Assembly (NCBI RefSeq): GCF_000003855.2
Contig: NW_003101653.1
Location: forward strand, 265,000 to 328,999
Length of the DNA: 64,000 nucleotides
Direction: 5' to 3'
Source of the DNA: Blastomyces gilchristii SLH14081
Lineage: Eukaryota; Ascomycota; Eurotiomycetes; Onygenales; Ajellomycetaceae
In this document: positions 1 through 11,223 of the stretch, one piece after another
Position numbering within the stretch: the first letter of the stretch is position 1
Layout of the letters: every line of letters starts with the position of its first letter
Position numbers and translations under genes: made by a program
The notes under the pieces: model-generated
What the model was told of the DNA's origin: nothing
The model's input: the letters and a program-made list of their open reading frames with translations, nothing else
Databases searched by the model: none

Positions 1-600
1 ATTATTTAAAAGAGATTATAAATCTGAGTATTTTCTACAGATACAGTCTGTATGAGAAGTCTGTTTCTATTAATTCTTCTATTTTTCTCAATTTTCTTAA
101 TGATTTCTATCTATTCTTCAGCTACTCAGATTTTGATTAGACTGATCTCTTAAATAATAATAGAAAATTAATATCTGACTATATTTTTAAGCTTACAGAT
201 GATCTGATTTCATGATATTCAGTGAAGTAATCTTATATATCTCTAAGTTTCAATAAGACTGAATATATAACTCTTAGTGAGACAGTCTGCAAAATAACAT
301 GAATTTAAAATCTTATAATTAAGCTTGACTTTATTACTACATCTCTGATACAGATTCTCACTGATAATAAGAGTATTATTAATCTTACAAAGATAAAAGT
401 TATTACAGTCTGAAGTAAGCATATTGATACATATTTTTATTTTTCATATTAACAGTTGAATCAGAGAGTTATTAATTTAGAATATATTCTTACTACTCAG
501 ATAATAATGAATAAACTCATTAAATTTCTAGATACTGTGATATTTATGTAATTCATGATTTTGCTAGATCTTACAGATGTAAAAGTTGGGAATGTTTAAT
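1..600 (+). pseudogene. Decayed Ty1/copia Pol 3' end (RNase H region)
   Basis: AT-rich stretch whose plus-strand conceptual translation, reading through many stops, still resembles the C-terminal reverse transcriptase/RNase H part of copia polyproteins. A TDNKS-like segment is followed by SKHID, then a LEYI.T segment and LTDVKVGN close to the end, which is the usual order in copia RNase H. Stops sit where Gln, Arg or Trp would be expected, the pattern left by C-to-T and G-to-A mutation. The rest of the element lies outside the window to the left. The family match is from recalled motifs, so the class is fairly sure but exact limits are not. Confidence 0.6.
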
Positions 601-682
601 TTTACATTTGTATTTGATTTTAACAGACTATCTTGGTGGTTTGAGTGTTTTTGTATGTGATTCTTGTTATCTCAAGAGGGAG

Positions 683-792
683 TGTTGGCTGTTACAGCTG
701 TTGCGGTTAGTGATCCCACTAGATCATGTGACCCACCACTATATTATGTTCTTGTAGATAGATCTATCAATACAACCTTCAACTATTCTACA
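683..792 (+). repeat. Probable 3' LTR of the copia element (boundaries approximate)
   Basis: Just after the RNase H remnant lies a purine-rich tract (AAGAGGGAG, 674-682), a typical polypurine tract, directly followed by TGTTGGC, a plausible LTR start. A plausible LTR end is the CTACA at about 788-792. GC here is much higher than in the adjoining Pol remnant. The partner LTR is outside the window, so the length cannot be confirmed. Confidence 0.4.
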
Positions 793-1372
793 ATACACTA
801 TGAACATCAACATCATATTACTACTACTATTTCTCTTATCATCAGCTTACTACAAAGCTCGTCTAATACTCGCTTATGCTAGCTCTCTTGGCTCGCACAT
901 TTGTTTTACTATAAATAGCTTACATGCGCATACTACGTATGAATTCATGCGGAAACATCAGATTCATCTGTGTGATAGTGGCATTAATTAAAAACACCAC
1001 TGAAAAGGTCAGGTATCCTGCCACACACGCAGTCTATAGTGACTCTTGGAGGATAACGTTGTTGTATATGTGTACGCAATCTACACTAAATAGGTTGGGT
1101 GAGGCCAGTTGTCTGCTTGCACATCCGTCTCCAATATCTATCTCAAGCAACCAAGCCCCTCTGTGAACAGGCAGCAGGATGTACGAATTCCAGAACACAT
1201 TGCCAGTATACATTTCTTGAAGCACCATCTACAGTATAAATATGTATAAATAAATAAATATATATATTACTATTCTCCCAGTTAATATTCTGGGTGAGCT
1301 CATTACTCTCTATACCAATAGCATCAAGCTGAACACAGAAGCAGAAAGCCTGGAAAAGGAGATGTAGAAAGG
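793..1372. other. Gene-free left edge of the gene island
   Basis: No supportable gene. The short open frames here lack codon structure and family resemblance. The last 150 bases carry a TATAAATA-rich stretch (about 1231-1265) and would serve as promoter and leader of the F-box gene that starts at 1373. Confidence 0.5.
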
Positions 1373-2830
1373 ATGTCGGAAAAACCTACTCTGCAATTCC
1401 TACCCGGAGAAATACTGCAACTCATCCATTTCTTTCTCCCGCTAGGCTCCAAACTTGCCCTCTCCCTAACCTGCAAACGCTTCTACAACAGCTTCTTTGA
1501 AAACATCCACCCATTCTACCTGAACGACCCCCTCAGGCGTCGGGAATTTGAAAAACTTGCCAGGAACCAGACCATAATCGATGAATTGAAAGTCTACGAT
1601 TTTCTCCGCTCCCGCGAACTGTGTGGATTTAAATCGTCGGGCCGGAAACTCTTCTGCTGCGACCCCTGCCACACAAGACATCTCCCGCTCTTCTTCCACC
1701 CGGCAGACCTTGACGTACCCGTCAGCGAGCGCACATGCATCAAACACATCAGAGGCTTCTGGGTCGAGCCGGGCAAATGCTTCAGCTTTGCAGATCTAGA
1801 CGGGCGACCCGCCCGGCTGGACAAGATGCGGACTCCCCGCTCCATCCCCCTGAGCGAGGATACCGCCAACGTTCGCAGATACACATTATGGACGCACTAC
1901 GACATCCTCACACTGCCGATGCACAAGGTCGCATCGAAAGAGCAAATCGCCAAGATGCTAAACGGCTTTGACCTGCCCGCCTGCCCGCACATTCGCCTCA
2001 GCGACAGCGTGATCATGGACAATTGCGACATTCCTCGCAACACGGTCGCCGAGCCGCTGGCCCAGCGCTACCCGCCCTTCTTCGACCTGGTCGATCTCTA
2101 TACAAAATGCACGTTCCCCTCCTGTCTTACCTCGTTCTGCTGGACGGAACATACCAGCACGGACAATCGAGGGTGGAAAACCGTCTACCTCCATATCCTC
2201 CGTAAAGTGCGCTTCAATACGTCTATTGACCATGTTTGGATGGCGCAGCTGATCGTCCCCGACGAGACGCTGCTGGAACGCCATTGGGACGAGTGCTTCC
2301 GGTGGAAAACGGAGATGATGGCCATTGAGAAGGAGAGGTATGAGAATGAGGAGAGTGCCGGTAACGGTAACGGTAGCCATAGAGATTCCAACCATGAAAC
2401 CTACCTTGCTCGGAATACCCAACTCTGCCGGCTCGAGGAGATCGTCAACGCCCTCTTCCACCCCCGCCGTCTACATAACTACCCAGACATCGCACGTAGA
2501 CTACAAACAGCGAGTGAAGGTGCATTCGCCACCAGTAATCCTAATTATGACCCAGACATGCCCATGCGCATGCCCTGTCTTCCCAATCGCCGCCTATGGA
2601 CCCCCCCGGCCAAACCGATTGTTACGAGCGACAAGATGCTTGATATAGACCTGTCTAGAAAAGCCGTACCGAGAGAGCCTGGCCGCGCAGCGTTCAAACC
2701 GTTCATGACGGAGGAGGATTTTCAGCCGTATGGCAAACGGGTGGGCCCTATACCTATGCCGGCCCGTCGAGGAGAGCAGGACAAGCCAACTTCGTGGTTG
2801 GGAAGGTTGTTTAAACTGGCAGCCACATAA
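1373..2830 (+). CDS. F-box domain protein
   Basis: Single-exon gene of 485 residues. The N terminus (about residues 9-42) reads FLPGEILQLI, then a hydrophobic helix and LALSLTCKRFYN, which is the F-box signature (LP.E...I....... L....C+.+). F-box proteins bind Skp1 and present substrates to SCF ubiquitin ligases. The remainder shows no leucine-rich or WD repeats. It has several Cys pairs (CCDPC near residue 96; others later), as in many fungal F-box proteins of unknown target. No membrane segments or signal peptide. The ATG follows an open, AT-rich leader. The gene lies at the left edge of the island beside the copia remnant and is intact. The substrate is unknown. Confidence 0.8.
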   Translation: MSEKPTLQFLPGEILQLIHFFLPLGSKLALSLTCKRFYNSFFENIHPFYLNDPLRRREFEKLARNQTIIDELKVYDFLRSRELCGFKSSGRKLFCCDPCHTRHLPLFFHPADLDVPVSERTCIKHIRGFWVEPGKCFSFADLDGRPARLDKMRTPRSIPLSEDTANVRRYTLWTHYDILTLPMHKVASKEQIAKMLNGFDLPACPHIRLSDSVIMDNCDIPRNTVAEPLAQRYPPFFDLVDLYTKCTFPSCLTSFCWTEHTSTDNRGWKTVYLHILRKVRFNTSIDHVWMAQLIVPDETLLERHWDECFRWKTEMMAIEKERYENEESAGNGNGSHRDSNHETYLARNTQLCRLEEIVNALFHPRRLHNYPDIARRLQTASEGAFATSNPNYDPDMPMRMPCLPNRRLWTPPAKPIVTSDKMLDIDLSRKAVPREPGRAAFKPFMTEEDFQPYGKRVGPIPMPARRGEQDKPTSWLGRLFKLAAT

Positions 2831-2961
2831 CTACTTACTTAAATGGAGAGTACACCGTACAAAATCCAATATAACCACCACCTTTGACCTGCCTTAATCA
2901 CATCCCTCAATAACTTGCAAAGATAAAAAATAAAAAACAAAATGTAACAGAATAAAGTTTT

Positions 2962-2968
<7 letters not shown>

Positions 2969-2995
<27 letters not shown>
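2969..2995 (-). terminator. Long oligo(T) Pol III terminator of the tRNA-Ser gene
   Basis: A run of 27 A on the plus strand is a T run on the minus strand starting 6 bases beyond the tRNA 3' end. RNA polymerase III stops at oligo(T). Four to six T would suffice, so the length is unusual. Confidence 0.65.
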
Positions 2996-3001
2996 CCAAG
3001 A

Positions 3002-3089
3002 CGACGCGAGCAGGATTCGAACCTACGCCCCCGAAGGGAAGAGATTAGCCAGTTCTAGTCTCTCGCGTTAACCACTCCGCCATCGCGCC
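3002..3089 (-). tRNA. tRNA-Ser(AGA) with a 7-nt intron
   Basis: Read on the minus strand, the 5' acceptor arm GGCGCGA pairs with TCGCGTC near the 3' end (one G-T wobble), followed by discriminator G, typical of tRNA-Ser. The B box GGTTCGAATCC is complete. A long variable arm (CCCTTCGGGGG region) marks a class II tRNA. The anticodon stem AGAGA/TCTCT encloses CTAGAA, then seven extra bases (CTGGCTA), then A. Removing those seven, at the canonical position after base 37, gives the loop CTAGAAA and anticodon AGA, reading UCU/UCC serine codons. It lies between the convergent ends of the F-box and MFS genes. Confidence 0.9.
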
Positions 3090-3569
3090 TTGTCATACCG
3101 AGGATGTATCGATATTTGCTATATGACTTATTACGGTGGCCACCTGCCTACCAAGCTACTGGAAGAAAAGCGCGGATCTCCGAACATTCTATTTAAAATG
3201 CGGGGGGGGAGATATTGAACTGAACTACCTTCAAACCTACTAAAGATTTATTTGAATTCTTCGTTCCGCAAGCAAAAAAGGATATACAAGAGTAATGGCT
3301 ATACGTAAGGTATATCACTCAGGGAAATTATCCCAGCTTCGCCCAAACACCCAAGGTAAAAAGCTCAACAAACCAACTGTACTAGAGAAATCAAATTACT
3401 CCCGCTCGCTGTCGCTTAACACCGAATTGCATCCAGCGTAGACAATTCTGAACAAAAATAGGGGAATGGCTATGAAGACACAGACCCCATATACAAAAAG
3501 CTCCGAAGAAAGAAAATCACTCGTCTCCATGGAGCCAGAGCAATTGAATAATCTCTCTAGGTTAATTAA
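3090..3569. other. Intergenic, no gene seen
   Basis: Between the tRNA and the 3' end of the minus-strand MFS gene. It holds the tRNA upstream region and probably the MFS 3' UTR. No frame with coding character. Confidence 0.5.
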
Positions 3570-5659
3570 CTAGTGTATACCATTTTGACTACGTACCCCA
3601 TAAATATGCTCGCTTGACTGGCTGAGATGGCCCTCGCTCGTCTGTCCCACGTCCGACTTACACTTCTCACCAGTCCGGCCAATGTTGCGTGCTCGCCTGC
3701 TGGCTGCCAGGATTTTTGCAAATTTGGATTTTTCTCTAATGATGGCTCCTTTCCAATAGAATATGTAAATGGGGATGGTAACCACGAGTGAGATAATCGC
3801 CAGAATGGTCGAGGGCCATTCAAGTTGATATTTGTTGCCGATGTTTTCGTACACTATATTATATCAATCAGCAAAGGATAGCCAAGGTTCACGCATCTGG
3901 GGTTACTAAAACTCACATGGTGTTGAGTACATCGCTGCAATGCCAGCAAGGAAATCCCTTGCGAGTGCATTACCACCCGTCGCAGATGCGGAATACGGCC
4001 CATAACTTGCGACCATGTAGTCAATCGTCGCCATGTATATGCAGTACTATTATATGAGCTCGTTAACTTGCAATACACGGAGAATGCGAATATTATGGAT
4101 GGGAGTCTCCATTTACATTTGCAACGGCAATCAACAGAGAAAATATCATTGGGGCAATCCAATGTACTTGGGGTGGGCCTAAACTGGTCCAGGCAAATCC
4201 GAATAAACCGATGGTTTCAAGAGGGGCAGCTACGTAAAACATCCATGTCAGCTTAATGGATCGCATAAGGCATAGGCAGATATGCAGGATTAGCCCTACT
4301 AAATAAGAGCCACCATAACCTTGATTCTGGCTCAAGAACATTTGAATTTTTCCTGTGAATCTTTCGGTGCTTTGTCATGATGGGGAGAAAGGAGATGTAG
4401 CCGATGAAGTATCCGATGAGGATGCTATGGTGCAAGATTAGCAACACATTCAAACTTGTAAACACCCTTTGCCTACGAATCATATACACTTACGGTATAA
4501 AAGCCAGCCCAACGTGGATGGTGCCAAATCCCCATTGGGCATACACAGGCTGGTACGACTCGAGGAAAGTGAAGATCAAGGCATCGCTAAAGCCACTGAG
4601 AAGTGACAGACAAAACACGATGGGCTCGCGGACAAACATACTAAACGGTCGAAGCCAGATTATCGCAACAGCTTTCACCGAAATTCCCTGTCCGTGGATC
4701 TCACTGGGGCCGTAAATACCTGGCTGCCCTGCCTTGCGTCGCCGTTTAGCCTCTCTGTCTAGCAATATAGTAGTTCTTGTTTCTGGGACAAGTAACAGGT
4801 GAGCGAGTTGAGCAGCGGCTCCAAAAATTAGCTGAACCCAAAAGTTCCATCTCCAGTCGAGATAAACCTCCATGAAGCCGCCGACGATGGGTGCTATGAC
4901 AGAACCCGCAACAGAAGAAAGTACAATGAAAGCGACAGCAAATTGTTGGTCGTCTGGTTCCCACATATCTGCAATCATGCCCAGTGTAACAGAACCACCA
5001 GCGGAGGATAAACCACCGAAAAAGCGCCCGACCACAATGGTGTGGTAATTTCGAGCCAGCGCGCAAGGGATTTGCCATATGTTTACCAGGGATAAACTTA
5101 GCTGCATGATAGGATACCGGCCAAGCTCTTCGCTCCAAGGGGCCCATAGCTCACTGCCAAACGCGTAGGCGACGAGGAAAATCATCTGGCCCACCCTAGC
5201 AGCTTGCTCGGAAATAGAAAAATGTTGAGCTAGCGGGGTGATGGCATTGGCGTAGATACTTGTATTAAAGTTCATTGATAATTGCACGAAAAAGACGACG
5301 CTTAGAATTGTCCACTTTTTCCATCGCGGGAAGCTGAATCCCAGTATCCCATAGCACTCGCTTTCAAGAAGCAGTGTCTTTGTGGTCTCATCTTTTTGTG
5401 CGGACCCTATCGGTGATATGGGTGCAATTGGCAATAATTCACGCTGACCATTACGTAAGGGATAGTGGTCTTCTCCGCTCGTAGGATGAGATGTGAAAGA
5501 AGACAACCGTAGGGCATCACTCTCAGCAGAAGACGGCAGCTTATCCCGTAGGCTCGCTTGAAATTTTGGGACGAATCTGGGGTAGGTTTTATGGCGCGAA
5601 TGAGAGCGTTTATGTTCTTCTTGCGCCGAAATCTGAGCAACAGGGTCCGAGGCGGTCAT
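3570..5659 (-). CDS. MFS drug/polyamine antiporter, DHA1 type
   Basis: Five exons read on the minus strand: 5659-4494, 4424-4300, 4229-4117, 4046-3917 and 3853-3570. All have GT-AG introns of 63-70 bases, and the total closes to 606 codons (605 residues). A hydrophilic cytosolic N tail of about 110 residues leads into TM1 (near WTILSVVFFVQLSMNF). The loop motif SEELGRYPI and the segment GRFFGGLSSAGGSVTLGMIADMW are characteristic of the DHA1 12-TM proton antiporters (FLU1/TPO-like). Later exons give LFGFAWTS and SATGGNALARDFLAGIAAMY, also typical. The product should sit in the plasma membrane and export toxic compounds or polyamines; the substrate cannot be read from sequence. Intact, with no frameshift. 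Confidence 0.85.
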
Positions 5660-7455
5660 TGTATAAGAATGGGATTATCAACAAATAGTATTCCACAGGA
5701 TAAGGCTGTGGAAGAGCTAGACACATTGGAAAAGGATATAGAATAAAAGAAGAGCCAGTAGAATGCAATGAGCAGGAAAGTAAAGAGAAGAACCGATGAG
5801 AAAACAACAATAAGGCCATGGCAAGCAGCAAGCAGCAAGCACACTCCCGCGCCGAGGGAGGAAGAACCGTCACAACCATATTGGTTCGCTGCTGCTGTGA
5901 TTATCATTATTCCTGCTGTTATAGTTGCCGTATCAAGCACAAGGAGAAGTAAGTAAACAACATCTTTGTATACACGGACAAGCCAGATGTGCCCCCATGT
6001 ATGTACTACTAGTACATTGTAGTATTAGGGAGCTGTCTGGGAGGTTTCAGAAATAGTAAGCATATCATGAGCATCCATGGTTATATTTCAGGTGATGTTA
6101 AATTGCCAGATGTCCAAACAGCGTTGCTGTCTTCGGATAGCGTCGAGTAGATAAGTTGTAAATACTTAGTTGTATGTTATAACTATAGGTTGAGCTGAGC
6201 TGAACGGCGACCTGTCACCAACCCACCCCCCCTGGCTGACTAAAGACGTAAGTTAGTTAACCTCTAGTTATTCCAGGAGCCGCGTCCTGCTCCACTCTGA
6301 ACAACATCACTCCTCAACCCAATTATTTAGTATATGTTTGTGAGCAGCAACGTTGCTTCAGTCACCTCACCGGTTACATAACTATATAGTTGCCGACTTT
6401 GCATGCCGAACCCGGCTATCAACCCAACCTTCCAAGCCTTCGATCGTAATCGGAGCAATGGAGAACTGGAAATTTTTCATTGGAGCTGAAGCGATTGGGT
6501 TGAATTCGATATCCATGGATTGGCATCAAAAGCCTCTTTCGGGAAAATGACGTTGTCCAAGAGAGTAAGGTTTCGAGTTACAGCACCCGTCATCCTCCTT
6601 GAAATCACTGAAATCATGCGCTGAATACACTCCCAGCACTGGCAGTCGTTGCTAGTGGTTGCCGTTGTTTACGCGGCATTTCTTTTGCTTTCTTTTCTTT
6701 TCTTTTTTCTTTTTCCTTTTTCTTTTTTTTGGGATTATTCGATGCAAGCCAAAGGAATATAAAAGAGGAGCGGAAAAATGCTGAAGGCGGCTTGCGGCTT
6801 GGAAATGGACGCTGAACTGGGATGGGAGCCTCTTCCTTGACTTGCCTGCTGAATCAATACTCGCAGATGGATTGCGGGAATGTTTTAGACCCGATTAGAA
6901 GCTTGCCAGTTGCTCAACTAGGAGGATGCAATAACCTGAGCTGCACGAGCGTGCCAAACGATATCCCGAACTTCTCTAGACACTCTGCACCCCCAGACTA
7001 ATCCATCCCGGGTCTGAAACCAATCGTGAAATGAAACTACTCTCATGGAAGGTGTTTTGTTCTGCGCATCGATGCAATCTGAAATCGTAATGCCGGCAAG
7101 GAAAGAATCCCATCATGCTGCTGTGATAAGCACCCGGAACCATATTTAGAAAAAGTCAATTCTGAATACCTGCAACTCAAACAAGCTAGCGGAAAGATTC
7201 TCTTTCCCGAGTTATCCATAAGCTTAAATTGGCTTCCGCTCCACGCCGTTCCACATCTACTGTCTTTACGAAATGGAAAGAGGGCAGCTCTATGGGTTGG
7301 ATATAGCGGCCAGAGTTACATAACTTGGCGAGTTCTGCCACCTGGCAAACTACCTCGTTTCATTCTAAATCCTGAATCTGGATCTGTTGATTGCATAGCT
7401 CAGATTCTGGAAAATCTAGTGTTTGCATATCGTCTGGTATCGGATTCTGTCCAAA
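5660..7455. other. Divergent intergenic region between two MFS genes
   Basis: About 1.8 kb serving as upstream region for both flanking transporters. It contains a GCAAGCA-type short repeat near 5820-5840 and a pyrimidine tract at 6678-6732. Short open frames here have no family resemblance. No gene supported. Confidence 0.5.
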
Positions 7456-9681
7456 ATGGAGATGAACAGTGATGAAAAGGTAAGTCGAGATCTTCACCTG
7501 CATATTTGATCCAGTACTTTAATATCACATACATTGGTTTTGAGTATCAAGTTTCTTAATTGATATCATCTAAACCAGTTCAAACAAACAAACAGTGTAC
7601 TAATATCATTTCTCATTTACTAGACCCTCAGACAGTCAGTTTGACACATTAGGGATTCGATTTGCCATCTATCACTAACCTTAAAATTGTTCAGGATTGA
7701 GAGGGAGTTGGACACTAAGATCTACCCTGGCACGGAGATTATGACAGATGTTGGTTCTCATCAATTTGTCAAGTGTTCAGATCGTGTCTTGGTCCCACAG
7801 CCATCTCAAGAGCCTAGTGATCCTTTGGTGAGTGAGCCCCCTGAGTATCTCACTGGACGGTAGAAGGATGACCATTTATTTACAAAATAGAACTGGAGCC
7901 CTTTCTGGAAAGCATGCGCGATGTTTCTTTCAACCGCGGTGACATTTACGCAAGCATTTGGTCCCATGGCTTTAGCGCCTATGTTCCCCCAATTAATACA
8001 GGAGTTCGATACCGACCTAGCTGGGGTAGTTAAATTCACTGGTGTTTGCATCCTGTTCCTTGGGTTTAGTAATTTTTTCTGGTGAGTTGAATGAATTGGG
8101 TGAAACCAACTTTCACGCATATTTTCTGGCTCTTTTGTTGACGAAGTACTTACGTACAGGGTCCCACTGCAAACATGCTTTGGAAGAAGGCCAGTGCTGA
8201 TTTTGTCCACCTTGGTGTGTTTAATCGCCTCAATGTGGAGAGGCCTTGCCACGTCCTATGGGAGTTTCATGGGCGCCTCCATTTTGAATGGCTTTGGGGC
8301 TGGTCCAGCAGAGGTTAGAATCTTCTGGGTGTATTTATCAATGGCGAAAGATTGTCTCCCGTCTGACACACCGTAAAGACCGCACAGCCACAAATAATCG
8401 CAGATATTATGTTTCTCCACGAGCGGGGCGCATACAATACGCTCTATTTCACCTTTTATTTTGGCGCATTGGTGGTACGTGTTATCTTTAGCCCGAGCTT
8501 CGTGGCGTGGTCGATACTAACTATTGCTAGGTGTCTCCCGTCATTGGTGGATCGATGGCACATCATTTGAACTGGTGCGACTTCTGGTGGCTCAATGTCG
8601 GCTTGCTAGGCTTTGTTCTAGTATTATTGGTGTTTCTTTTCCCTGAAACGAGATGGCCCCGAAGCCATCCCGTGGATCCGGTTGAAGGAACCAGGGTAGC
8701 TGACGAGACCACTGCCGCCAAAGCTGATTCAACTGCTACCTCATCGGCAAAGCCATCTACGGAGTCTGACATCGAAAATGAACATGCGTATACGGACCCG
8801 TACCTCCGCAAGGGAAGACCCTCATTACGCCAGTTTAGGCTTTTCTCCATGGTTGAAAATCCCGTTAAAAGCCTGCTGCTTGACTTCTGGATCCCATGGA
8901 AGCTTCACCTCTTCCCCATTGTCCATTTAGCGGCTTTCATTGTATCCTGGTCGGCCAGCGTCTTTCTTGTGGTCAATGTAACCCAGAGCCAGCTTTTCGC
9001 GGCCCCGCCATATAATTTCAACAGTCAGACAGTTGGCTTTTTTAACTTTGCCGTCATAGTTGGCAATGGTATTGGCCTGGCTACAAATGGGTACCTCTCC
9101 GATTGGATTTCGATGCGTGCCACGAAGAAAAACAGGGGTATTCGAGAGCCTGAGATGAGACTTCCAGCGATGATACCGTATGTCATTATTATGATCATTG
9201 GCAATTTCGTCGTGGCATTTGGTTATGAGTATAAATGGGATTGGAAGGTATGAAGCCCATCCACTTTTCTAACCCCCAACACACAGTGGCCAAAGCGTGG
9301 TCTTTTATTTCCCCTTTTCTCTGGGTTTCATGGTCTGCGCATATGAATAAAATCAAAAACTTCTAGATAATCGTGATAATCGGCTATACCGCCGTTGGAA
9401 TACAGGTAGCTGCCCTTCCAGCTATAGCCAGTACGTACGCAGTCGACAGCTACAAACCCATCGCTGGCAGTATTTTCGTCACCATAACCGTGAACAAAAA
9501 TCTCTGGGGCTACGGTTTGAGTGAAATCATTACGCCGTGGACACAGCGCAACGGCTTCATCCCAGCAATCATGCTGAATATGGGTCTGACGACTTTCTTC
9601 TGCGCTTGGGGGATCGTGTTTTATTACTATGGGAAGCGGCTAAGGAAGATCACAGCTAATTCGAAGGTGCATCAGATGTGA
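7456..9681 (+). CDS. MFS transporter, HOL1-like DHA1 branch
   Basis: Seven-exon model: 7456-7479, 7702-7827, 7891-8081, 8160-8313, 8379-8474, 8531-9247 and 9367-9681. The sum is 541 codons (540 residues). Exons 2-7 are well supported by GT-AG sites and continuous homology-like text: YPGTEIMTD, then PSDPLNWSPFWK, which is the characteristic entry to TM1 of HOL1/histidinol-type fungal MFS proteins, then FGRRPVLI and FLHERGAYNTLYF. A hydrophilic central loop (about residues 250-300) precedes the C-terminal six helices, and the protein ends in a short basic tail. The first exon of only eight codons is the weak point: it was chosen because it restores frame with the acceptor at 7700-7701. Substrate unknown. 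Divergent from the MFS gene at 3.6-5.7 kb but from a different subfamily, so not a tandem duplicate. Confidence 0.8.
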
Positions 9682-10137
9682 TTTTACTTCGTAATTGCGC
9701 GCTGCTATTTTCCCTTGCCTGGTTTTGTGATTTCCTTTTCTAATGTCTAATGACGTGAGTTGTGACATGTGGCGTGGCCGAGGGGCAGGTTCTATTGGGC
9801 AGCCAATATTTATGAAGTTCTTCTTTTTTTTTAATAGCCTGTAGGGGCAAGGATTTTATCATGACCATATAATGACTTGTATATGAGGATAGTGATCACG
9901 CATGTGAGTTTTAATTAGTCGTTCTAGCAATGAAGGCATCTGTATGAAATGCTGAATCTTGGGTTTGAAGAGAAACAAATCGAAAAAGGCACAACGTACG
10001 GAGTACAAGCAAGTGTGTTAGTTCGAATTATACGATTCACCATATAGGTTGCAAACGAATATCATTGACTTTAACCCAGTTCCAAAGATCGCTGAAACTT
10101 GTGCACGCGATGCAACTTCAGTTCAGGTGAGCTGCCC
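9682..10137. other. Convergent 3' intergenic region
   Basis: Tail-to-tail spacer between the HOL1-like transporter and MED4. No gene, repeat or RNA structure recognised. Confidence 0.5.
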
Positions 10138-11223
10138 TTAATCGTCCTCATCGGGGTCATATAAATCCAAATCCAATACAGCCTTCGGTTTCGGCCTGGG
10201 TGCTGGTACTCCTCCCACAGCAGTATCCGCCCGGCTAATGCCACCGCTTGCCCGGCCATGTCCAATCTGTTCCCCTTCAATCCCAACCACCTCATCCATC
10301 AATGTCCCCTGGCCGCCAGCCGCAGCGCTGGCTTCACCACCACCATCGACACCTACGCCCTCTGAGGTACGAATTAAGAGCTCAATTTCCTTCTCCACAT
10401 CTACCCCTTCGTTCGCCTTTGCCTGTAACTGGCCCATCAACCCCATTCGTATCCGCTCTTCACTTGGGAATGCCATCCGTGACAAGTCGCGTGACCAGTT
10501 CGCCGTTTCGTCAAGCCAGGACACTGTCTCCTGTGACAGCGCTGCAACTCCAAAGCCCTTTCCCCCCTGCTGTCCTCCCGCACCCACTCGCTCTGCGTCT
10601 CCCCCGTTCTCTTCAATGACATTTGTTTGCTGCCCTTGACCGTCCGTGTCCCCCAGTGGCGGTGTCGCTTTGATGGGACTGCTAGCGCTAACATCTGCGG
10701 CCGCATCACTGTTATAACGACTAATTCTGCGGGCAAAATTAACAAGTAATTTGTAGTCAATCTCCTTTATCTCCTTCCCTCTCCTATTCCCTGCCCGCTT
10801 CAACCCAACAGGAGACCCGGCCGATACGCCCCCCATTTGCGTATCTACATCTTCCCCTTCCTTCTCCTTTTCCCCGTCCGCCTCGATCTTGACGTCCGAG
10901 ACACTGCTGTCATCATCACTTGCACCAACCCCCTCCTGGCACGCAGTGGATATTTCATTCCCCACGTTCTCGACTTCACGGACGATGTCGCGCACGCGCT
11001 CCTCCAGCGTGAGTGCTTCCGCGCGCAAACGTAGGATTTTAGCGTAATTCAATTGGTGCGTGTGTAGCGTTTTAAGGGCGCATGAGAGCGCGTCGTCTGC
11101 CTCGAGGAGTGAAAGGGCTGCTGCCGGCGCTCCCGCAGCGGTTGGAGAAGAGACTATGGACATCAGCAGATTGTTTAGCCTTGTTTCTAGGGTGCTGAGC
11201 GGCGTGAGGAGTTGGGACTCCAT
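10138..11223 (-). CDS. MED4: Mediator complex subunit 4
   Basis: Single-exon gene of 361 residues on the minus strand. The start is the first ATG (MESQLLTPLSTLETRLNNLL); the open frame extends 16 codons upstream but has no ATG there. The N-terminal half is helical and coiled-coil-like (HTHQLNYAKILRLRAEALTLEERV). The block LLVNFARRISRYNSDAA, followed later by WLDETANWSRDLSRMAF, matches the Med4 core seen in fungi. Acidic and Gly/Ala-rich low-complexity segments separate these blocks, and the C terminus ends in DLDLYDPDEDD. Med4 belongs to the Mediator middle module, which links activators to RNA polymerase II in the nucleus. Confidence 0.82.
   Translation of the reverse strand: MESQLLTPLSTLETRLNNLLMSIVSSPTAAGAPAAALSLLEADDALSCALKTLHTHQLNYAKILRLRAEALTLEERVRDIVREVENVGNEISTACQEGVGASDDDSSVSDVKIEADGEKEKEGEDVDTQMGGVSAGSPVGLKRAGNRRGKEIKEIDYKLLVNFARRISRYNSDAAADVSASSPIKATPPLGDTDGQGQQTNVIEENGGDAERVGAGGQQGGKGFGVAALSQETVSWLDETANWSRDLSRMAFPSEERIRMGLMGQLQAKANEGVDVEKEIELLIRTSEGVGVDGGGEASAAAGGQGTLMDEVVGIEGEQIGHGRASGGISRADTAVGGVPAPRPKPKAVLDLDLYDPDEDD

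Noticed and set aside
1958..2461. 167-codon minus-strand frame
   Set aside because: Antisense shadow of the F-box gene.
2969..3089. tRNA-derived SINE (tRNA plus A tail)
   Set aside because: The A run lies downstream of the tRNA on the coding strand as T, so it is a terminator, and the tRNA folds intact.
3570..9681. Secondary-metabolite or drug-export cluster
   Set aside because: Two MFS genes from different subfamilies with no backbone or tailoring enzymes nearby.
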